Below, in pieces: positions 54,338 through 63,923 of a stretch of 64,000 nt of DNA (position 1 is its first letter; each line of letters begins with the position of its first letter). The notes beneath the pieces were generated by a model. That model ran no database searches and was not told the DNA's origin. It worked only from the letters and a program-made list of their open reading frames with translations. Both the position numbers and the translations under genes were made by a program. The stretch is from Noviherbaspirillum autotrophicum (GTDB lineage: Bacteria > Pseudomonadota > Gammaproteobacteria > Burkholderiales > Burkholderiaceae_D): positions 4,666,615 to 4,730,614 of the forward strand of contig NZ_JWJG01000028.1 in NCBI RefSeq assembly GCF_000818395.1. The letters are read 5' to 3'.

Positions 54338-54466
54338 ATGGGCGAACGGCTCAAGCGCCTGCTGCTCGGCGCCGCGGTGATCGCCGTGCTGGCGCTGGCG
54401 TTTGCGGCCTACCTGCGTCCGGCGTTCGTGTTCGACCTGGCGAACCGGATCGTGCTGTGCTTCTGA
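54338..54466 (+). CDS. 42-residue single-span membrane protein
   Basis: A short ORF starting MGERLKRLLLGAAVIAVLAL, with one hydrophobic segment at residues 8-24 and ending LANRIVLCF. It begins one base after the stop of the MFS gene, so it is co-transcribed. Codon use fits the neighbours (strong third-position G/C). I recall similar small proteins in other Betaproteobacteria, but I know of no function. Confidence 0.6.
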   Translation: MGERLKRLLLGAAVIAVLALAFAAYLRPAFVFDLANRIVLCF

Positions 54467-54659
54467 CGCTGCCTGCCGGAGCAGAATAGAACGACCGTCC
54501 TAATCGGAGTATCATCTCTCCTCGATACACCCGCTGCGCGTCTTATTGACCGACAAACTGCGTTCGTCGATATCTCGCTATGCTCGTCACGAAATCCGCT
54601 TCCCCGATGCCATCGGCTCGCAAGCAAACATTTCAATCAATCAAGACAGAGGACACAAA

Positions 54660-55850
54660 ATGGCAAATACGAAAGACGTCGTCATCGTTGGCGCGGCGCG
54701 TACCGCAATCGGCACGTTCGGCGGCGCGCTGAAGGATTTCTCCGCGGGCGACCTGGGCGCCATCGCAGTCAAGGAAGCGTTCGCACGCGCCAAGGTCGAT
54801 CCGGCGCAGGCTGGGCAAATCGTGTTCGGCAACGTGATTCATTGCGAGCCGCGCGACATGTACGTGTCGCGCGTGGTCGGCATCAATGCCGGCATGGCCA
54901 AGGAGTCCGCCGCGCTGACGCTGAACCGCCTGTGCGGCTCCGGCCTGCAGGCGATCGTCACGGCCGCTAACGCCATCCAGCTGGGCGACACCGACATCGC
55001 CATCGGCGGCGGCGTGGAAACCATGAGCCGCGCGCCGTACTCGACGTCGGTGGCGCGCTGGGGCCAGCGCATGGGCGACTTCAAGATGATCGACATGATG
55101 GTGGGCGCGCTGTCGGATCCGTTCGGCGCTGGCCACATGGGCATCACCGCCGAGAACGTGGCTGAAAAGTACGGCATCTCGCGCGAAGAGCAGGATGCGT
55201 TTGCGCTGGAAAGCCAGAAAAAAGCCGTGGCAGCAATCGCCGCTGGCCACTTCAAGTCGCAGATCGTGCCGGTCGAAGTCAAGGGCCGCAAGGGCGTGAC
55301 GCTGTTCGACACCGATGAGCATCCGAAGGCCGACACCACGCTGGAATCGCTGGCCAAGCTGAAGCCGGCATTCAAGAAGGAAGGCGGCACGGTTACGGCA
55401 GGCAATGCCTCCGGCCTGAACGACGGCGCCGCCGCCTGCGTGCTGATGGAAGCCGGTGCAGCCGCAAAGGCAGGCCTGCAGCCGCTGGCACGCCTGGTGT
55501 CGTATGCGGTGGCGGGCGTGGAGCCATCGATCATGGGCACCGGTCCGATTCCGGCGGTGCAGCTGGCATTGAAGCGCGCCGGCCTGTCGTTGAACGACAT
55601 GGACGTGATCGAATCAAATGAAGCGTTCGCCGCGCAGTCGCTCGGCGTGTGCAAGGGTCTCGATCTCGATCCGGCGCGCACCAACCCGAACGGCGGCGCA
55701 ATTGCGCTGGGCCATCCGCTGGGCGCGAGCGGCGCGATCATCACCGTCAAGTGCCTGTACGAGCTGATCCGCACCAACAAGCGCTACGGCCTGATCACGA
55801 TGTGCATCGGCGGCGGCCAGGGCATTGCCGCGATCATCGAGCGGATCTGA
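54660..55850 (+). CDS. Acetyl-CoA C-acetyltransferase / beta-ketothiolase
   Basis: A 396-residue thiolase. The nucleophilic Cys is in [11 protein letters not shown], the catalytic His in [11 protein letters not shown], and the second Cys in [10 protein letters not shown]. It condenses two acetyl-CoA or cleaves 3-ketoacyl-CoA, and in this lineage it often serves polyhydroxyalkanoate synthesis (PhaA or BktB). The BktB-like N-terminus ([20 protein letters not shown]) favours the BktB subgroup. The ATG at 54660 has the ribosome site AGAGGACA. Confidence 0.93.
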   Translation: MANTKDVVIVGAARTAIGTFGGALKDFSAGDLGAIAVKEAFARAKVDPAQAGQIVFGNVIHCEPRDMYVSRVVGINAGMAKESAALTLNRLCGSGLQAIVTAANAIQLGDTDIAIGGGVETMSRAPYSTSVARWGQRMGDFKMIDMMVGALSDPFGAGHMGITAENVAEKYGISREEQDAFALESQKKAVAAIAAGHFKSQIVPVEVKGRKGVTLFDTDEHPKADTTLESLAKLKPAFKKEGGTVTAGNASGLNDGAAACVLMEAGAAAKAGLQPLARLVSYAVAGVEPSIMGTGPIPAVQLALKRAGLSLNDMDVIESNEAFAAQSLGVCKGLDLDPARTNPNGGAIALGHPLGASGAIITVKCLYELIRTNKRYGLITMCIGGGQGIAAIIERI

Positions 55851-55859
55851 TGCTTTAGC

Positions 55860-55916
55860 GGTGCTGCGTTCAATGGCGCAGCACCTTTCGCGTTTAGCCG
55901 CCGCGACGGCTAAACG
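55860..55916 (+). terminator. Two hairpins after the thiolase gene
   Basis: GGTGCTGCG (55860-55868) pairs with CGCAGCACC (55877-55885), followed by TTT; then CGTTTAGCCG (55891-55900) pairs with CGGCTAAACG (55907-55916). Either may end the thiolase transcript. Confidence 0.7.
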
Positions 55917-56147
55917 CCCCTCTCCGGCCTGTCTCGCGCGACCGAACGCGTAATACCATCTTCCCCCGGCAAGTTCTGCCCAGCAATAAAATCCGCATCC
56001 CTCAATAGCCGGAAATCTTTCGCCCTGGCCCGCATTGCCACGCTCGTATGAAACAGGTTCCGAGCCAGGCGGGCCGGATATGCCGTCAATGTCAAAGGTG
56101 CTGCACGCGGCCCCGATTCCGGCCGTCGGCGGAAGTACAATGAGCCG

Positions 56148-56363
56148 ATGGACATCACCCTGGCCGAACTGGAACAAGCGATCAACTACTGGCGCACACT
56201 TCGCCCGTCGCGCGGCGAGGAATGCGCGCTGTCGCCCGAAGTCAATGCGCTCGCCACAGTGTACGCGCTGATGATCTATCACCATGCGCCATCCATCCCG
56301 ATCGCATCGCTCGACCCGCCCGCCCAGCAGCTGTTGGATGCATGGCGTCGCCGGGCAGTCTGA
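56148..56363 (+). CDS. DUF3717 family protein
   Basis: A 71-residue protein matching DUF3717 (MDITLAELEQAINYWRTLRP, then VYALMIYHHAPSI). The family is small, helical, largely limited to Burkholderiales, and without known function. It lies alone between the thiolase and the ECF41 operon. Confidence 0.85.
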   Translation: MDITLAELEQAINYWRTLRPSRGEECALSPEVNALATVYALMIYHHAPSIPIASLDPPAQQLLDAWRRRAV

Positions 56364-56472
56364 AAATTCCCTCAAGGAATTTCTGCGATGCGCATAAAAC
56401 GCAACGCCTGCATGTCACATTTTGCTCGGCTGGCTCGTCTTGTATGCAGAACCGACCATCGACGAGGACCAT

Positions 56473-56907
56473 ATGCCCGCTCTTTCCATCGCCCGTTTGC
56501 TGCTGGGCTTGATTCTGTCAGCCAATGGCTTCGCCATGTTGGCTGCACCCGAGACATGGTATGCGACGGTGCCGGGAGTGGCCGACACCGGGCCGCTCAA
56601 TCTGCACTTCGTGCGCGATATCGGTTGCGCGTATCTGGTCAGCGGCGGCGCGTTCCTGTGGCTGCTGCGCACTGCATCCGCATGGCCGGCGGCGTTGGCG
56701 GGCAGCGTCTTCCTGCTGCTGCATGGCTGCGTGCATTTGGGCGAGGCTGCGGCAGGGCGGGCTGAATGGCACCACTTGCTGCGCGATTTTCCCGGTGTGT
56801 TCCTGATACCGATTCTTGCACTGTGGCTCACCTGGCCGCGTGCGCTTTCAAGGAAGGAGAAACACGATGTTACGATGGATAGCGCGGCGCCGGCTCGCCG
56901 CCTTTGA
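56473..56907 (+). CDS. Small four-helix membrane protein
   Basis: A 144-residue protein with four hydrophobic segments (RLLLGLILSANGFAMLAA first). It resembles small DoxX/DUF4345-like proteins but no motif decides. I took the ATG at 56473; the longer frame from 56422 lacks a ribosome site. It overlaps the next gene by 41 bases, so it belongs to the ECF41 operon. Confidence 0.6.
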   Translation: MPALSIARLLLGLILSANGFAMLAAPETWYATVPGVADTGPLNLHFVRDIGCAYLVSGGAFLWLLRTASAWPAALAGSVFLLLHGCVHLGEAAAGRAEWHHLLRDFPGVFLIPILALWLTWPRALSRKEKHDVTMDSAAPARRL

Positions 56908-57418
56908 GCGCGCCTTCGGTTACGACACCGCTTATATGCGTGAAATGCTCGATGCCAGCTGGACCGGTTTCATGCGCTTTGCGGCAGTCGCGAAAATGGC
57001 GCAGCACCGCGAAGGCGTGCCGCTCGACGCCTGGTATGCGGCCAAGCTGAGCGCGACGGTGGCCGAGGATTGCGGCCCCTGCACGCAGCTGGTCGTCAAG
57101 ATGGCCGAGGCGGACGGCGTCAGCGCCACCGTCCTGCGCGGCATTCTGGAGGGCGATGACCGCGCAATGGGACCCGACGCCGCGCTGGCGCAACGTTTCA
57201 CCCGCGCGACGCTGGCGCACCATCTGGAAGCAGCTACGCTGCGCGCGCAAATCATCGCGCGCTGGGGTGAGCGCGGCGTGGTGTCGCTGGCGCTCGTCAT
57301 CGCCGCGTCACGTGTCTTCCCGACAGTGAAATACGCGCTGGGGCACGGCAAGACCTGCAGCCGTATCCGCATCGGCAACATCGAGACCCGGCCGGCGTTG
57401 GCGCCCGTCGCGGTATGA
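56867..57418 (+). CDS. Carboxymuconolactone decarboxylase/AhpD-like protein
   Basis: A 183-residue protein with a CxxC motif in AEDCGPCTQLVVKMAEADG, the redox-active pair of AhpD-like proteins. Length and helical content fit the carboxymuconolactone decarboxylase family. Genes of this family are characteristic neighbours of ECF41 sigma factors. The ATG follows AAGGAAGGAGA, a strong ribosome site. Peroxidase activity is possible but not shown. Confidence 0.75.
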   Translation: MLRWIARRRLAAFERAFGYDTAYMREMLDASWTGFMRFAAVAKMAQHREGVPLDAWYAAKLSATVAEDCGPCTQLVVKMAEADGVSATVLRGILEGDDRAMGPDAALAQRFTRATLAHHLEAATLRAQIIARWGERGVVSLALVIAASRVFPTVKYALGHGKTCSRIRIGNIETRPALAPVAV

Positions 57419-57431
57419 AAGGAGTGAGTGC

Positions 57432-58325
57432 ATGAAGGCAGCGGACCGCACCGCGGACGAGTTCGAGGCGCACCGGCGCCACCTGAGGGCGATCGCCTAC
57501 CGCATGCTCGGCTCGCGTGCCGAGGCGGAGGATGCGGTGCAGGATGCGTGGCTGCGCTGGCATGCGGCCGACCGCGCACAGGTGGAGAATGCGCAAGCCT
57601 TCCTGTCCACCACCGTGACACGGCTGTGCCTGGACCGGCTGAAATCGGCGCAGGCGCAGCGCGAAGTCTATGTCGGCGCCTGGCTGCCGGAGCCGGTGGT
57701 CGATGACGACACCCAGTACCAACCGGGACCGGAAACGCTGCACGAGCTGGCGCACGATTTGTCGTTCGCCTTCATGCTCACGCTCGAACGCCTGTCGCCG
57801 CTGGAGCGCGCCGCCTTTCTGCTGCACGACGTGTTCGACATGAGCTTCGGCGAGGTCGCGAGCGCACTGGGCCGCAGCGCGGCCGCATGCCGCCAGCTCG
57901 CCGCCCGTGCGCGCAGCAATGTGCATGCGAACCGTCCTGCCGTAAAAGTCGCGCCAGACGAGGAAACCCGGCTGGCACAGGCATTTGTCGGCGCCATCCG
58001 CGACGGCGACGTCAATGCGCTGGCGCGCGTGCTGGCGGAAGATGCGACCTTCATTTCCGACGGCGGAGGGCGTGTCACGGCCGTGCCGCAGCCGCTGTTC
58101 GGGCGCGAGCGGATTGCCACGGTGCTGATCGGATTTGCGCGCCACTACCACCCTGAAAAACACCGGATGCGCCCCGCCCGCATCAACGGGCTCGCGGGCT
58201 GCGTGATTTCCACAGTGGACGGCGAATTGATTCAGACAATGGCGCTAGAGGCGGACGGCTGCGGCCGGATCAGGGCAATTTATGTGATGCGCAATCCGGA
58301 TAAGTTGCGGATGGTGCAGCCATGA
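57432..58325 (+). CDS. ECF41-type RNA polymerase sigma factor (SigJ-like)
   Basis: A 297-residue sigma factor. Residues 10-80 are sigma region 2 (LRAIAYRMLGSRAEAEDAVQ). The WLPEP motif at about residue 79-83 and region 4 (SPLERAAFLLHDVFDMSFGE) follow. The C-terminal SnoaL-like extension contains ISDGGGRVTA, the DGGG motif of ECF41. The extension takes the place of an anti-sigma factor in this group. It is the third gene of an operon with the AhpD-like gene, the expected ECF41 target type. Confidence 0.92.
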   Translation: MKAADRTADEFEAHRRHLRAIAYRMLGSRAEAEDAVQDAWLRWHAADRAQVENAQAFLSTTVTRLCLDRLKSAQAQREVYVGAWLPEPVVDDDTQYQPGPETLHELAHDLSFAFMLTLERLSPLERAAFLLHDVFDMSFGEVASALGRSAAACRQLAARARSNVHANRPAVKVAPDEETRLAQAFVGAIRDGDVNALARVLAEDATFISDGGGRVTAVPQPLFGRERIATVLIGFARHYHPEKHRMRPARINGLAGCVISTVDGELIQTMALEADGCGRIRAIYVMRNPDKLRMVQP

Positions 58326-58433
58326 ACGGCATGGCGTGACACGTTACTTTCCGGCGCCGACACTTTTTCTTTTCGAAAGCGGCAGCGCCGATTCTGGGGC
58401 CAGCGGCAGGCGACACGGCCGCCGGCCCGTGCC

Positions 58434-59186
58434 TCAGTCGCTTACATACTTCTTGATGATTTGCTGGTATTGGCCGCTGCTCTTTAACTGCTTGAGCCCG
58501 GCATTGAAATCATCCCGCACCTGCTTATCAAGGAACACGGCGTCGCGCGTCACATCGGTATTGATGGGGAAGACTTTGTGGTACACCACCTCTTGAGTGG
58601 TATCCACATCGTTCTTTACGGTATTGCGGTAATACTTGAAGATGTTCACGTCGCCGGTGTAGACCTGCGCGCTGTTAGCGTAAAGCATTTGCAGCTTGCG
58701 GCGCTCATTGCTGCTTTCTTGGTAGTGTGGATTTCCCTTTACTGCTGCGGCAAAATCCGGCCCGAGAAATTGAGTCGCGCCCTGGAAGCTGACGATGGAT
58801 TTGCCGTGCAAATCGGCGAGGCTGTCGATTTTCAGATTGTTCTTTTTTAGCGTAATCGCATTGTCTTGATAGACGACGGTCGGTTCGCTGGCGTAGTAAA
58901 AACCTTCCCCTTCCTTGAGGTCGGGATTGCCGCGCTGCGCGGCATCTGCCTGCTTTTCCTTCAGCATTTTTGGCACCACCAAAAACGAGGCATAAGTCGG
59001 TTTGAGCGTATGGCCTTTCACTGCCAGTGCGGCGCGAATGATATCGATCTCAAAGCCGCTATTACTCTCCTGGATGACGTACGGCGGAAGGGCCAAGCCG
59101 AAGATCATGGTGATTTCTCTTGCTTGAACAGTGGCCGCTGCACTCAGGGCGATCGCTACAGATAAGGTTTTAATAGTTTTTTTCAC
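58434..59186 (-). CDS. ABC-transporter substrate-binding protein (SBP family 3)
   Basis: A 250-residue periplasmic protein. Residues 1-22 form a signal peptide (LSVAIALSAAATVQA). The mature part has the amino-acid-binding fold of family 3 (GFEIDIIRAALAVKGH, SLADLHGKSIVSFQGA). The start is GTG at 59186, preceded by GGAGGAAAAC. No permease or ATPase gene is adjacent, so it is an orphan; it could also be a sensor input. Confidence 0.85.
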   Translation of the reverse strand: MKKTIKTLSVAIALSAAATVQAREITMIFGLALPPYVIQESNSGFEIDIIRAALAVKGHTLKPTYASFLVVPKMLKEKQADAAQRGNPDLKEGEGFYYASEPTVVYQDNAITLKKNNLKIDSLADLHGKSIVSFQGATQFLGPDFAAAVKGNPHYQESSNERRKLQMLYANSAQVYTGDVNIFKYYRNTVKNDVDTTQEVVYHKVFPINTDVTRDAVFLDKQVRDDFNAGLKQLKSSGQYQQIIKKYVSD

Positions 59187-59544
59187 GTTTTCCTCCGCTT
59201 TATTCCAATAGCAATTGGGATGACGACGAACTCACCGTGCAACACTTCCTCTCCAGCACAAAATTCAGGAAGTGAAATTACTATATGGAAATAGTCCAAA
59301 TGTGTAAATCATGCGAACACCCGCAAGACAAATCTTTTTGGATTGAAAATTGAGTTGGATCAACCACTTCGGAATTTGAGGCAGGAGATGGTTTGTCGAA
59401 ATTGGCCGAGCCCCGAAAAAACGGTTCTCATCGTGTTTTGACGAAATAGGGATCGTTGACCTTACCCACGGACGGTGAACGCTCGCGCTCGCTTGCGGTT
59501 GATCCGTCAAGAGACAGCGAAACCGCCTATCGGCGAGGAGAAAA
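59187..59544. other. 358-base spacer without a recognised gene
   Basis: Contains the promoter region of the substrate-binding protein. The A+T-rich segment 59270-59330 has no ORF of note. I see no terminator or repeat. Confidence 0.45.
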
Positions 59545-60366
59545 TCACGGGGCGCGCAGCGATGCCGGCAAGGCATCACCGAAGATGGACAGCACTTGCA
59601 GAAAACTCGCTTCCGGTTCCGCATGCAACTGCAACGGCACGTCGGTGACCGGGTGGCGAAAGGACATGCCGGTGGCTGCCAGCATTAACCGCCCTTGCCC
59701 GAACCGTTCCGCGAAATAGCGGTTGTGGCGCCCGCGCCCGTGGTAGGCATCGCCGATGATCGGGTGGCTGATGTGCTTCATGTGCCGCCGCAATTGATGT
59801 CTGCGCCCCGTTTCGGGAAACAACGCGACCAGGCTGTAGCGGCTGGTCGCATGGCCTTCGATCTGCACCGGGATCTCCGTGGTCGCTACACGGCGGTATC
59901 GGGTGCGGGCGTCGCGCACCGGCTGCGGCGCGTCCTTGCGCCGCTTGTCCTCGGGCTCGTCCCGCAACGGATGATCGATGAACCCCTGTTCCGGGGTCCA
60001 GCCCCGCACCATCGCCAGGTAGGTTTTTTTCACCTCCCCCGCCATCATCGCCTTGCCCATTGCGCTCGCCGTTTGCGCATCCCGCGCGAACACCAGCAGC
60101 CCCGAGGTGGGGCGATCCAGCCTATGCACCGCATAGACATGCTCGCCGCCATTCATCGCGCGCGCATATTGCAGCGCAAACTCGGTTTCATGATGGTCAA
60201 TGGGACTGCGATGCACCAGCAGCCCGGCCGGCTTGTGCACAATCAGCAGCCAGGGATCGCAATAAATCCGGGTCAGCGGATTCTCCGCCGGAACAGGCTG
60301 GGAAGCGAGCTGATGGCTGTCTGACGTTCGTGCACCGTCATTTCCCGGCTGCCGGCAGTTCTCCAT
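59545..60366 (-). CDS. TruC-like RNA pseudouridine synthase
   Basis: A 273-residue protein of the RluA/TruC family. The catalytic Asp lies in VHRLDRPTSGLLVFARD. Further motifs are IVHKPAGLLVH and the C-terminal RHQLRRHMKHISHPIIGD. TruC modifies U65 of certain tRNAs; the residue modified here cannot be proven from sequence. The first 30 residues are not conserved in my judgement, so the true start may be farther in. It follows the radical SAM gene by six bases. Confidence 0.88.
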   Translation of the reverse strand: MENCRQPGNDGARTSDSHQLASQPVPAENPLTRIYCDPWLLIVHKPAGLLVHRSPIDHHETEFALQYARAMNGGEHVYAVHRLDRPTSGLLVFARDAQTASAMGKAMMAGEVKKTYLAMVRGWTPEQGFIDHPLRDEPEDKRRKDAPQPVRDARTRYRRVATTEIPVQIEGHATSRYSLVALFPETGRRHQLRRHMKHISHPIIGDAYHGRGRHNRYFAERFGQGRLMLAATGMSFRHPVTDVPLQLHAEPEASFLQVLSIFGDALPASLRAP

Positions 60367-60372
60367 TCCAGA

Positions 60373-61875
60373 TCACGCAGCCTGATGCCGCGCCTGCCGC
60401 TGCACCGCCGCATCGGCCTTGCCGGCGGCCTGCGCCTTCATGCGCAGGTGGCGCTTGCTCATCTGACCCGCGTAGTCGCTGTCGAGCGTGGCCTCGACCA
60501 TGACCGCATCCATGCCGCGCGCAGCCAGCCACTCGGCAATCAGCGCAACCAGGCGCTCCAGCGCGATGCGGTGCGTGGCATCCGTTTTTTCGTACAGCCA
60601 GTCGGACAGCTGCATGAAATTGGCGAACGGCGCGTCGGCCAGGATCAGCGGCAGGGTGTTCGCGAAGCGGCCGGAGTTGGCGACCATGTCCCAGTAGCGC
60701 GAAAACCGCACCAGCCGCTGCATCGTCGCAAAGTCGATGCGGTCGTTGGCGAGGATCGAATACGGCGGGTACGGATCGAACACCATCTTGTAGGCGTCGG
60801 TGTGGCGGATGATCGGCGTGCCGCGCAGGCGTTTCAGGATGCCGAACTGGATTTCATGCGGGCCGAGGGCGACCAGCTTGTCGAAGCCGCGCGCGAAGCT
60901 GTCGAGGTCTTCGCCCGGCAGCCCGGCGATCAGGTCGACGTGCAGGTGGGCGTGCGAATGGCTGGCCAGCCAGCGGATGTTGGCGGCGGCCTTCTCGTCG
61001 TCCTGGCGGCGGCTGACCAGCGTCTGTACTTCCGGATTGAAGCTCTGGATGCCGATCTCGAACTGCAGCGTCCCGGGCGGGAACTGCACGATCGCGTCCT
61101 TCAGGGCATCGGGCAGGTGATCCGGCACCAGCTCGAAATGCGCGTACACTGGATCTTCGGGCGCGGCGGCCAGCTTGTCGAGGAAGAACTGCATGATCTT
61201 CAGGCTGGTCTTGATGTTCAGGTTGAAGGTGCGGTCGACGAACTTGAACAGGCGCGCGCCGCGCGCGTGCAGCGCCTCCATCTCGGCCAGGAAGGCATCG
61301 AGCTCGAACGGCCAGGCGGTCTTGTCGAGCGACGACAGGCAGAACTCGCACTTGAACGGGCAGCCGCGCGAGGCTTCCACGTACAGCGTGCGGTGCGCGA
61401 TGTCGGCGTCGGTGTAGAGCGCATACGGCAGTTTGATCTCCGACAGCGGGGGCTGCGCGCCGGCGTGGATCTTCATCAGCGGCTTGGGGCCGTCGAGGAT
61501 CTGCCGGCACAGCGACGCGAACGTGATGTCGCCCCAGCCCGTGATGACGTAGTCGGCCAGCTGCGTGATGTGGCGCTCGGCGGTTTCGTGCGAAATCTCC
61601 GGGCCGCCGAGCACGACGACGACCTCGGGCGCGACGCGCTTGAGCAGCGCGACGATGCGCTCGGTTTCTTCCACGTTCCAGATGTAGATACCGAAGCCGA
61701 CGATGCGCGGCCGGTAGGCGAGCACACGCTCGACCACCTCGGCGGGCTTGGTGCCGAGCACGAATTCATGCAGCTGCGTGGCTTGCTGCAAGTCGCCCAT
61801 GTTGGCGAGCAGGTAGCGCAGGCCGAGCGAGGCATGGGAATAGCGGGCGTTGAGGGTGGCGAGCAGGATGGTCAT
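60373..61875 (-). CDS. B12-binding-domain radical SAM protein (DUF4080 type)
   Basis: A 500-residue protein. Residues 1-130 form a cobalamin-binding Rossmann domain (TLNARYSHASLGLRYLLANM and VVLGGPEIS). The radical SAM core begins near residue 165, with the cluster motif CPFKCEFC. Residues about 380-480 match DUF4080. The His residue of a DxHxxG motif is missing from the B12 domain, so cobalamin would bind base-off without a His ligand. It shares an operon with TruC; substrate unknown. Confidence 0.88.
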   Translation of the reverse strand: MTILLATLNARYSHASLGLRYLLANMGDLQQATQLHEFVLGTKPAEVVERVLAYRPRIVGFGIYIWNVEETERIVALLKRVAPEVVVVLGGPEISHETAERHITQLADYVITGWGDITFASLCRQILDGPKPLMKIHAGAQPPLSEIKLPYALYTDADIAHRTLYVEASRGCPFKCEFCLSSLDKTAWPFELDAFLAEMEALHARGARLFKFVDRTFNLNIKTSLKIMQFFLDKLAAAPEDPVYAHFELVPDHLPDALKDAIVQFPPGTLQFEIGIQSFNPEVQTLVSRRQDDEKAAANIRWLASHSHAHLHVDLIAGLPGEDLDSFARGFDKLVALGPHEIQFGILKRLRGTPIIRHTDAYKMVFDPYPPYSILANDRIDFATMQRLVRFSRYWDMVANSGRFANTLPLILADAPFANFMQLSDWLYEKTDATHRIALERLVALIAEWLAARGMDAVMVEATLDSDYAGQMSKRHLRMKAQAAGKADAAVQRQARHQAA

Positions 61876-61993
61876 GGGGCGGGAGGCAAAAGGCAGCGAG
61901 CCGTCATTTTACGCGCGCTGCACCTGCCGTGTGAGGTAGGCCGGCAATTCCCTGGGTGAAATGCCGGCCGGGCGCCGCGTCGGGCGCCCTTGC

Positions 61994-63682
61994 TCAGAAC
62001 TCTTCCCAGTCGTCGCCGCCTTTGATCGGTGCCCGGCGTGCCATGGTTGCTGCCGAAGCCAGCCTGGCTGGCTGCGGCCGTGCTGCCGGCTTCGGCGTGC
62101 GCGCCTTGGGTACGGCCCCCGCATGCGTGCCGGATATCTTGAATGCCCCTACCACCTGCACCAGATGGCCGGCCTGCTCCTGCATCGCTTCCGATGCGGC
62201 GGCGGCCTGCTCCACCAGCGAAGCATTCTGCTGGGTGACTTCGTCCATCTGTGCGATGGCCTGGTTGATCTGTTCGATGCCGGCGGTTTGTTCGTGGCTG
62301 GCGGCGCTGATCTCGCCCATGATGTCGGTCACGCGCCGCACGCTCTCGACGATCTCCTGCATGGTGGCGCCGGCCTGGTCGACCAGGCGCGCGCCGCTGT
62401 CGACCTTGTCGACCGAATCGTTGATCAAGGCCTTGATTTCCTTTGCCGCCGACGCGGAACGCTGCGCCAGGTTGCGCACTTCCGATGCCACCACGGCAAA
62501 GCCGCGCCCCTGCTCGCCGGCACGCGCCGCTTCCACCGCGGCATTCAAGGCCAGGATGTTGGTCTGGAATGCAATGCCGTCGATCACGCCGATGATGTCG
62601 ACGATCTTCCTGGCCGAGTCGTTGATCGCGCCCATCGTGTCCACCACTTCCGCCACGACGGCGCCCCCCTTTTGCGCGATGTCGGATGCCGAGCTGGCCA
62701 GCGTGTTGGCCTGACGCGCATTGTCGGCGTTCTGCTTGACTGTCGTGGTCAGCTCTTCCATCGAGGACGCGGTTTCCTCGAGCGAGCTGGCCTGCTGCTC
62801 CGTGCGCGAAGACAGGTCGAGGTTGCCGGCGGCGATTTCGCCGGAAGCATTGGCAATCGTATCGGTGCCCGAACGCACTTGCGCCACGATGGAAGCGAGG
62901 TTGTCGCGCATCTTGTGCATGGCAAACAGCATGCTGCGCTGGTCGCCCGGACGCAGTGCGATGTCGACCGTCAGGTCGCCGTCGGCGATGCGTCCGGCGA
63001 TCGCCGCCGCGTAATCCGGCTCGCCGCCGAGCTGGCGCAGCAAGCCGCGCGTAATCGCAAAGCCGATCAGCGCAGCCAGCATCACCGTGGCCAGCCCCAG
63101 CACCACCATCAGCATGCGCGCGCTGGCATGTGCCTCGTCCGCCTCCCGTCCGGCGATTTCGATCAGTTCGACCTGGAACCGGATCAGGTTGCTGAGCGCA
63201 TCCTTGTAGTTTTTCAGTAGCGGGCGCAGTTCATTGCTCAGGTAGGTTCTTGCTTCTGCCGCCTGCTCCTGGTTGATCAGCGCCATCAGCTTGTCCTGCC
63301 CGGCGATGTAGGCGGCGCGTGAATCCTTCACCTTCTGGAACAATTCCTTGCCTTTCGGCAGGACGAGCATCTTGTCCAGCTTGTCGATGTCGACGGCGAT
63401 CGCCGTGCGCGCGTCGGCGATGTCTTGCGCCTGTTTTTGGCGGTCATCCTTGCTATCGGTGAGCATCATGTTGCGCAGCGCGACCGCGATGCGATCGGTT
63501 TGCGCCTGGATGTCGCTGGCCCTTTCGATCTTGGGCCAGCGCTCGTTGATGATGCCCGACGTGGCCGCATTCAGATCGCGCAGCTTGACGAGTCCGATGG
63601 CGATAATCACCAGTAACAGGATACAAACGCTGCCAAAGCTGAGTGCAAGGCGCGTGCCGACTTTCATGCTGGTGTTATTCAT
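61994..63682 (-). CDS. Methyl-accepting chemotaxis protein
   Basis: A 562-residue chemoreceptor. Hydrophobic segments at residues about 10-32 and 190-212 bracket a four-helix-bundle ligand domain. A HAMP domain follows, then the signalling domain with the conserved tip IDGIAFQTNILALNAAVEAA. It ends DDWEEF, a likely CheR/CheB docking pentapeptide (compare NWETF). It senses an unknown attractant and controls the flagellar motor through CheA/CheW. Confidence 0.95.
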   Translation of the reverse strand: MNNTSMKVGTRLALSFGSVCILLLVIIAIGLVKLRDLNAATSGIINERWPKIERASDIQAQTDRIAVALRNMMLTDSKDDRQKQAQDIADARTAIAVDIDKLDKMLVLPKGKELFQKVKDSRAAYIAGQDKLMALINQEQAAEARTYLSNELRPLLKNYKDALSNLIRFQVELIEIAGREADEAHASARMLMVVLGLATVMLAALIGFAITRGLLRQLGGEPDYAAAIAGRIADGDLTVDIALRPGDQRSMLFAMHKMRDNLASIVAQVRSGTDTIANASGEIAAGNLDLSSRTEQQASSLEETASSMEELTTTVKQNADNARQANTLASSASDIAQKGGAVVAEVVDTMGAINDSARKIVDIIGVIDGIAFQTNILALNAAVEAARAGEQGRGFAVVASEVRNLAQRSASAAKEIKALINDSVDKVDSGARLVDQAGATMQEIVESVRRVTDIMGEISAASHEQTAGIEQINQAIAQMDEVTQQNASLVEQAAAASEAMQEQAGHLVQVVGAFKISGTHAGAVPKARTPKPAARPQPARLASAATMARRAPIKGGDDWEEF

Positions 63683-63923
63683 GTGTCATTCGTGAAAGAA
63701 CTGTTGCCGTGTACAAGAAGAACGCGCAGCGCTAAATGGCGGCGTTCTCTGTCTCCAGGCAAGGTGGATGTAAAAAATTGATACAAATCAATATTGCTAC
63801 CACTACGGAAAGCCGTGCAAGCGGTATTTCCATTTCACCCGCGAACGATGCGAAATACCAACGTTCCTTCTTATCGCGTGCTGCAATGATGACAACATCG
63901 CCGTTTGTGACGGGTAAGCGGGA
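63683..63923. other. Spacer upstream of the chemoreceptor gene
   Basis: Holds the chemoreceptor promoter; no ORF or terminator recognised. Confidence 0.4.

Noticed and set aside
60385-61959. 524-codon ORF opposite the B12 radical SAM gene
   Set aside because: It has no domain and His/Arg/Gln-rich composition typical of an antisense shadow; the minus-strand gene has intact motifs.
61970-61989. Hairpin GGGCGCC/GGCGCCC after the chemoreceptor gene
   Set aside because: GC-rich inverted repeat without a T run on the minus strand; too weak to call a terminator.
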